A program made the position numbers and the translations under genes. Source: JAFDZV01 sp966128725 (GTDB lineage Bacteria > Bacteroidota > Ignavibacteria > OLB7). From it: a stretch of 7,709 bases of DNA. Below the pieces are notes generated by a model that was not told where the DNA came from, made no database searches, and worked only from the letters and a program-made list of their open reading frames with translations. Shown here one piece after another: positions 6,037-7,709 of this stretch. The stretch is from positions 1 to 7,709 of the forward strand of contig CBHYLN010000194.1 in assembly GCA_966128725.1 (NCBI GenBank), in the 5' to 3' direction. The stretch's first letter is position 1, and every line of letters begins with the position of its first letter.

Positions 6037-7368
6037 TCAGAACTTGTACTGGAAGCGGATCGTGGTCTTGTTGTCCTTCAGATCTTCCAGCGTGCTGATC
6101 TCGTCGGTCGCGTACTTCGGCATTTCATACCAGGCCGTGATCCGGAGATTGTCGATGAAGTAGTTGATGCCGAATCCAAGCACCGATGACTTGGCATCCG
6201 ACGAGGACTTCACGTTGGTGCCGGAGAGATCGGAGTTGCGGTCGAATACGTCGTACTTCGCCACCAACTGCAGGTCGCTGCCGATGTTCTGCACCAGATA
6301 GGCGTAGAAGCCGGACTGATTGCGGAGCGCAAGGTTGGCGGCGGCCGTTCCCGGCGTGATCTTCACGATGTCCTTGCCGGTGCTGTCCTTGGTTGTGCCA
6401 ACCGTTGCGGACGTTGCGGCCGTGGGGGCCGTTGGGCGCTTGCCGGTGAGCATCTCGCCCTTGATGATCGTTCCACCGAACGGCAGGATATCCAGATAGA
6501 TCTGCGCCTCGATGTTGAAGTTCGACTTGTTGCCGAACCCGCGGAAGTTGCCGGTTTCGTCGTTGAACGCCGTCACCTTGGCCTCGTTCTCCCACTTGGT
6601 GATCGAGTCACCGGTCTGCGGGATGCCGCCCATGTAGTACGAAACGCCCAGATCGGCCTGCACCGGCGACTCCGAGCCAAGCGGAACCGGGAAGGTGAGG
6701 CGGGTGATGATGTCCTTGTACGGATCGGTTTCGGCGGCAACACCAACACCGTTGTACATGCCCACCTGAAGCTTCGGGTTGAAATCGTCGGTGATGGTTG
6801 GCCAGTAGCTTACCAGGAAGCCCAGATCGCGCTCGTCCGGATAGAACGCGCGAACAACCTGCGAACGCTCGGCCGACTCGCGTGCGCTCGAGGAGAGCTC
6901 CACTTCGTAGTTCGGACGGTTGAACGAGCCAATCTGAACGGTCAGTTCGTCGTTCGGCAGGATCTGGAACAAGCCGTACGCATCCTTCAGCTTCACGCCG
7001 GCTTCGGTGAAGTCGGCCTGCACCACGGCGCTCATCATGCCCAGCTTGTGCTGAACCTTCAGGCGGCCACGGCGGATGGTGAAGAAGTTCTTGCGCGAGT
7101 CGGAGTAGAATGCCCGTCCGTTCGGGTTGGTGCTTTGGTCGAAGTGCTGCCATTCGGCCTGCACATAGCCGGAGATCTTGATCTGCTTCAGCTTGTCAAC
7201 CTCGGTCTCCAGGGTCGTGGTGCGGTCGTTAAGGCCGCTTACGGTTTCCTGGGTTTCTTCGAGCGAGGGGGGCGCCGTCGGCTGCCCATTGCCCTCATCC
7301 TCCTGAGCATGAGCAATGCCAACGCTCATGGAACCCACCACGAGCAACGAGAGGAGTACGCGATTCAT
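6037..7368 (-). CDS. OprP/OprO-type porin, probably phosphate-selective
   Basis: An outer-membrane beta-barrel, likely a trimeric channel for phosphate or other anions. The 443 residues compare with about 440 for Pseudomonas OprP. A signal peptide ends at AHA/Q (about residue 21). A Gln/Thr/Glu/Leu-rich, coiled-coil-like segment (about 36-63) precedes the barrel. The barrel opens with IKISGYVQAEWQHF, then FFTIRRGRLKVQHKLG (about 95-110), AVVQADFTEAGVKLKDAYGLFQ and VQIGSFNRPNYEVELSS, a pattern typical of the OprO/OprP family. Alternating strands continue to a C-terminal phenylalanine (TIRFQYKF), the usual outer-membrane assembly signal. An Ala/Thr-rich segment (about 311-346) looks like a surface loop. 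The start has AAGGA four bases upstream. Adjacency to pstS supports phosphate as substrate, but specificity cannot be read from sequence alone. Confidence 0.9.
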   Translation of the reverse strand: MNRVLLSLLVVGSMSVGIAHAQEDEGNGQPTAPPSLEETQETVSGLNDRTTTLETEVDKLKQIKISGYVQAEWQHFDQSTNPNGRAFYSDSRKNFFTIRRGRLKVQHKLGMMSAVVQADFTEAGVKLKDAYGLFQILPNDELTVQIGSFNRPNYEVELSSSARESAERSQVVRAFYPDERDLGFLVSYWPTITDDFNPKLQVGMYNGVGVAAETDPYKDIITRLTFPVPLGSESPVQADLGVSYYMGGIPQTGDSITKWENEAKVTAFNDETGNFRGFGNKSNFNIEAQIYLDILPFGGTIIKGEMLTGKRPTAPTAATSATVGTTKDSTGKDIVKITPGTAAANLALRNQSGFYAYLVQNIGSDLQLVAKYDVFDRNSDLSGTNVKSSSDAKSSVLGFGINYFIDNLRITAWYEMPKYATDEISTLEDLKDNKTTIRFQYKF

Positions 7369-7372
7369 ACGT

Positions 7373-7377
7373 TCCTT
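7373..7377 (-). promoter_or_regulatory. Shine-Dalgarno site of the porin gene
   Basis: AAGGA on the minus strand, four bases before the ATG at 7368; it supports that start. Confidence 0.65.
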
Positions 7378-7545
7378 GTACGAAGTTTATGAAGAGTAGG
7401 TCTGCGAGATCCGATTGGAAAGGGTTGCGAGGCAGGGTATCGCCGGCTCCGGGGTGTGGGAACCCTGGTGACGACACGGCGCGCGGAGAGCGCTGAATGG
7501 GAATCGATACTCCGCCTGTTCACTGCGCGTTCCTTCGAACGGCCA
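7378..7545 (-). other. Long 5' leader of the porin mRNA (non-coding)
   Basis: If transcription starts just downstream of the TAnnTTTG element at 7546-7553, the leader is about 170 bases. No convincing gene is seen in it. A short stem-loop (CGTTC 7528-7532 with GAACG 7537-7541, 4-base loop) would lie at the very 5' end of the transcript. No recognised riboswitch was identified by eye. Confidence 0.4.
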
Positions 7546-7553
7546 CAAAGCTA
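7546..7553 (-). promoter_or_regulatory. Promoter -7 element TAGCTTTG of the porin-pstS unit
   Basis: Minus-strand TAGCTTTG matches the Bacteroidota consensus TAnnTTTG at every fixed position. It lies nine bases downstream of the nearest Pho-box-like repeat, and no separate -33 TTG element is needed if an activator occupies that position. This arrangement resembles PhoB-dependent promoters, where the Pho box replaces the -35 element. Confidence 0.6.
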
Positions 7554-7562
7554 CCGGCGTAA

Positions 7563-7602
7563 TGTTATGACGCTGTTACCGTAGTATTACCAAATCATTA
7601 AC
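7563..7602 (-). promoter_or_regulatory. Pho-box-like array of four 11-bp-phased repeats upstream of the porin
   Basis: Four plus-strand 7-mers occur with constant 4-bp spacers: TGTTATG (7563-7569), TGTTACC (7574-7580), TATTACC (7585-7591) and CATTAAC (7596-7602). The TTA cores at 7565, 7576, 7587 and 7598 are exactly 11 bp apart. PhoB Pho boxes are direct repeats of about 7 bp with 4-bp spacers (11-bp period), so the geometry fits two tandem PhoB dimers. The DNA is AT-rich within a GC-rich region. The base sequence differs from the E. coli box (CTGTCAT), so the PhoB identity is inferred from geometry and context. Confidence 0.65.
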
Positions 7603-7641
7603 CGCCCTGGCGGTGGGTTGCGGTGGTGGGGCCTGAAACGG

Positions 7642-7677
7642 CAGCGGCCGCCGGGCGTGATCGCCGGGCGGCCGCTG
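7642..7677. terminator. Long GC-rich hairpin near the right edge, possible terminator of a neighbouring gene
   Basis: Arms 7642-7652 and 7667-7677 are perfect 11-bp complements (CAGCGGCCGCC with GGCGGCCGCTG). A G-G mismatch follows, then an inner GGCG/CGCC stem closed by TGAT (7658-7661). No strong T-tract follows on either strand (only TTT three bases past the stem on the minus strand). The remaining bases to 7709 hold no gene that can be supported. It probably ends a transcript from the right, insulating the porin promoter. Confidence 0.5.
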
Positions 7678-7709
7678 AAAGCCATACATGAAGGCCATCG
7701 GTTGGGTGC

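Noticed and set aside
5065..6189. 374-codon plus-strand open frame opposite pstS
   Set aside because: Spans pstS, the intergenic hairpin and the porin end; its length is a by-product of GC-rich codon use on the other strand.
7688..7709. ATG near the right edge as the start of a plus-strand gene
   Set aside because: Only seven codons are visible, with no ribosome-binding site upstream; not supportable.

Overview
The window carries a compact phosphate-acquisition locus on the minus strand, preceded at the left edge by the 3' end of a plus-strand adenylate kinase gene. In transcription order (right to left) the minus-strand genes are an OprP/OprO-type outer-membrane porin, the periplasmic phosphate-binding protein PstS, the two permease subunits PstC and PstA, the ATPase PstB, and the regulator PhoU. 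No mobile element, CRISPR array, tRNA or rRNA is visible.

The organism is a GC-rich, diderm (outer-membrane) bacterium. An exact match to the Bacteroidota-type promoter element TAnnTTTG lies upstream of the porin. Together with usable but inconsistent Shine-Dalgarno sites and the short-LID adenylate kinase, this suggests the FCB/Bacteroidota-Chlorobiota-Kapabacteria part of the tree. That placement is an inference and is not secure.

Layout: adk (partial, 2-343, +); a 215-bp convergent gap with two stem-loops; phoU (559-1281, -); a 101-bp gap with a GC-rich hairpin; pstB (1383-2153, -); pstA (2180-3298, -), overlapping the end of pstC by 4 bp; pstC (3295-4815, -); a 291-bp gap with a clear minus-strand terminator for pstS and a candidate second control region for pstC; pstS (5107-5940, -); a 96-bp gap with a hairpin; the porin (6037-7368, -); then 341 bp of leader, promoter and regulatory DNA up to the window edge.

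How it works together: the porin would pass phosphate across the outer membrane, PstS would bind it in the periplasm, and PstC/PstA/PstB would pump it inward using ATP. PhoU would link transporter activity to a PhoR-type kinase that is not in this window. The most notable regulatory signal is a set of four 7-bp repeats at an exact 11-bp period (7563-7602), placed like a PhoB-binding Pho box immediately upstream of the TAnnTTTG element. Two further repeats with the same phasing lie upstream of pstC.

The most notable protein-level features are two periplasmic expansions. PstC has a roughly 200-residue loop containing a nearly identical 108-bp (36-residue) tandem duplication. PstA has an extra stretch of about 85 residues between its third and fourth membrane segments. 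The core is a well-known system; the novelty, if any, lies in these insertions and in the repeat-based control region.
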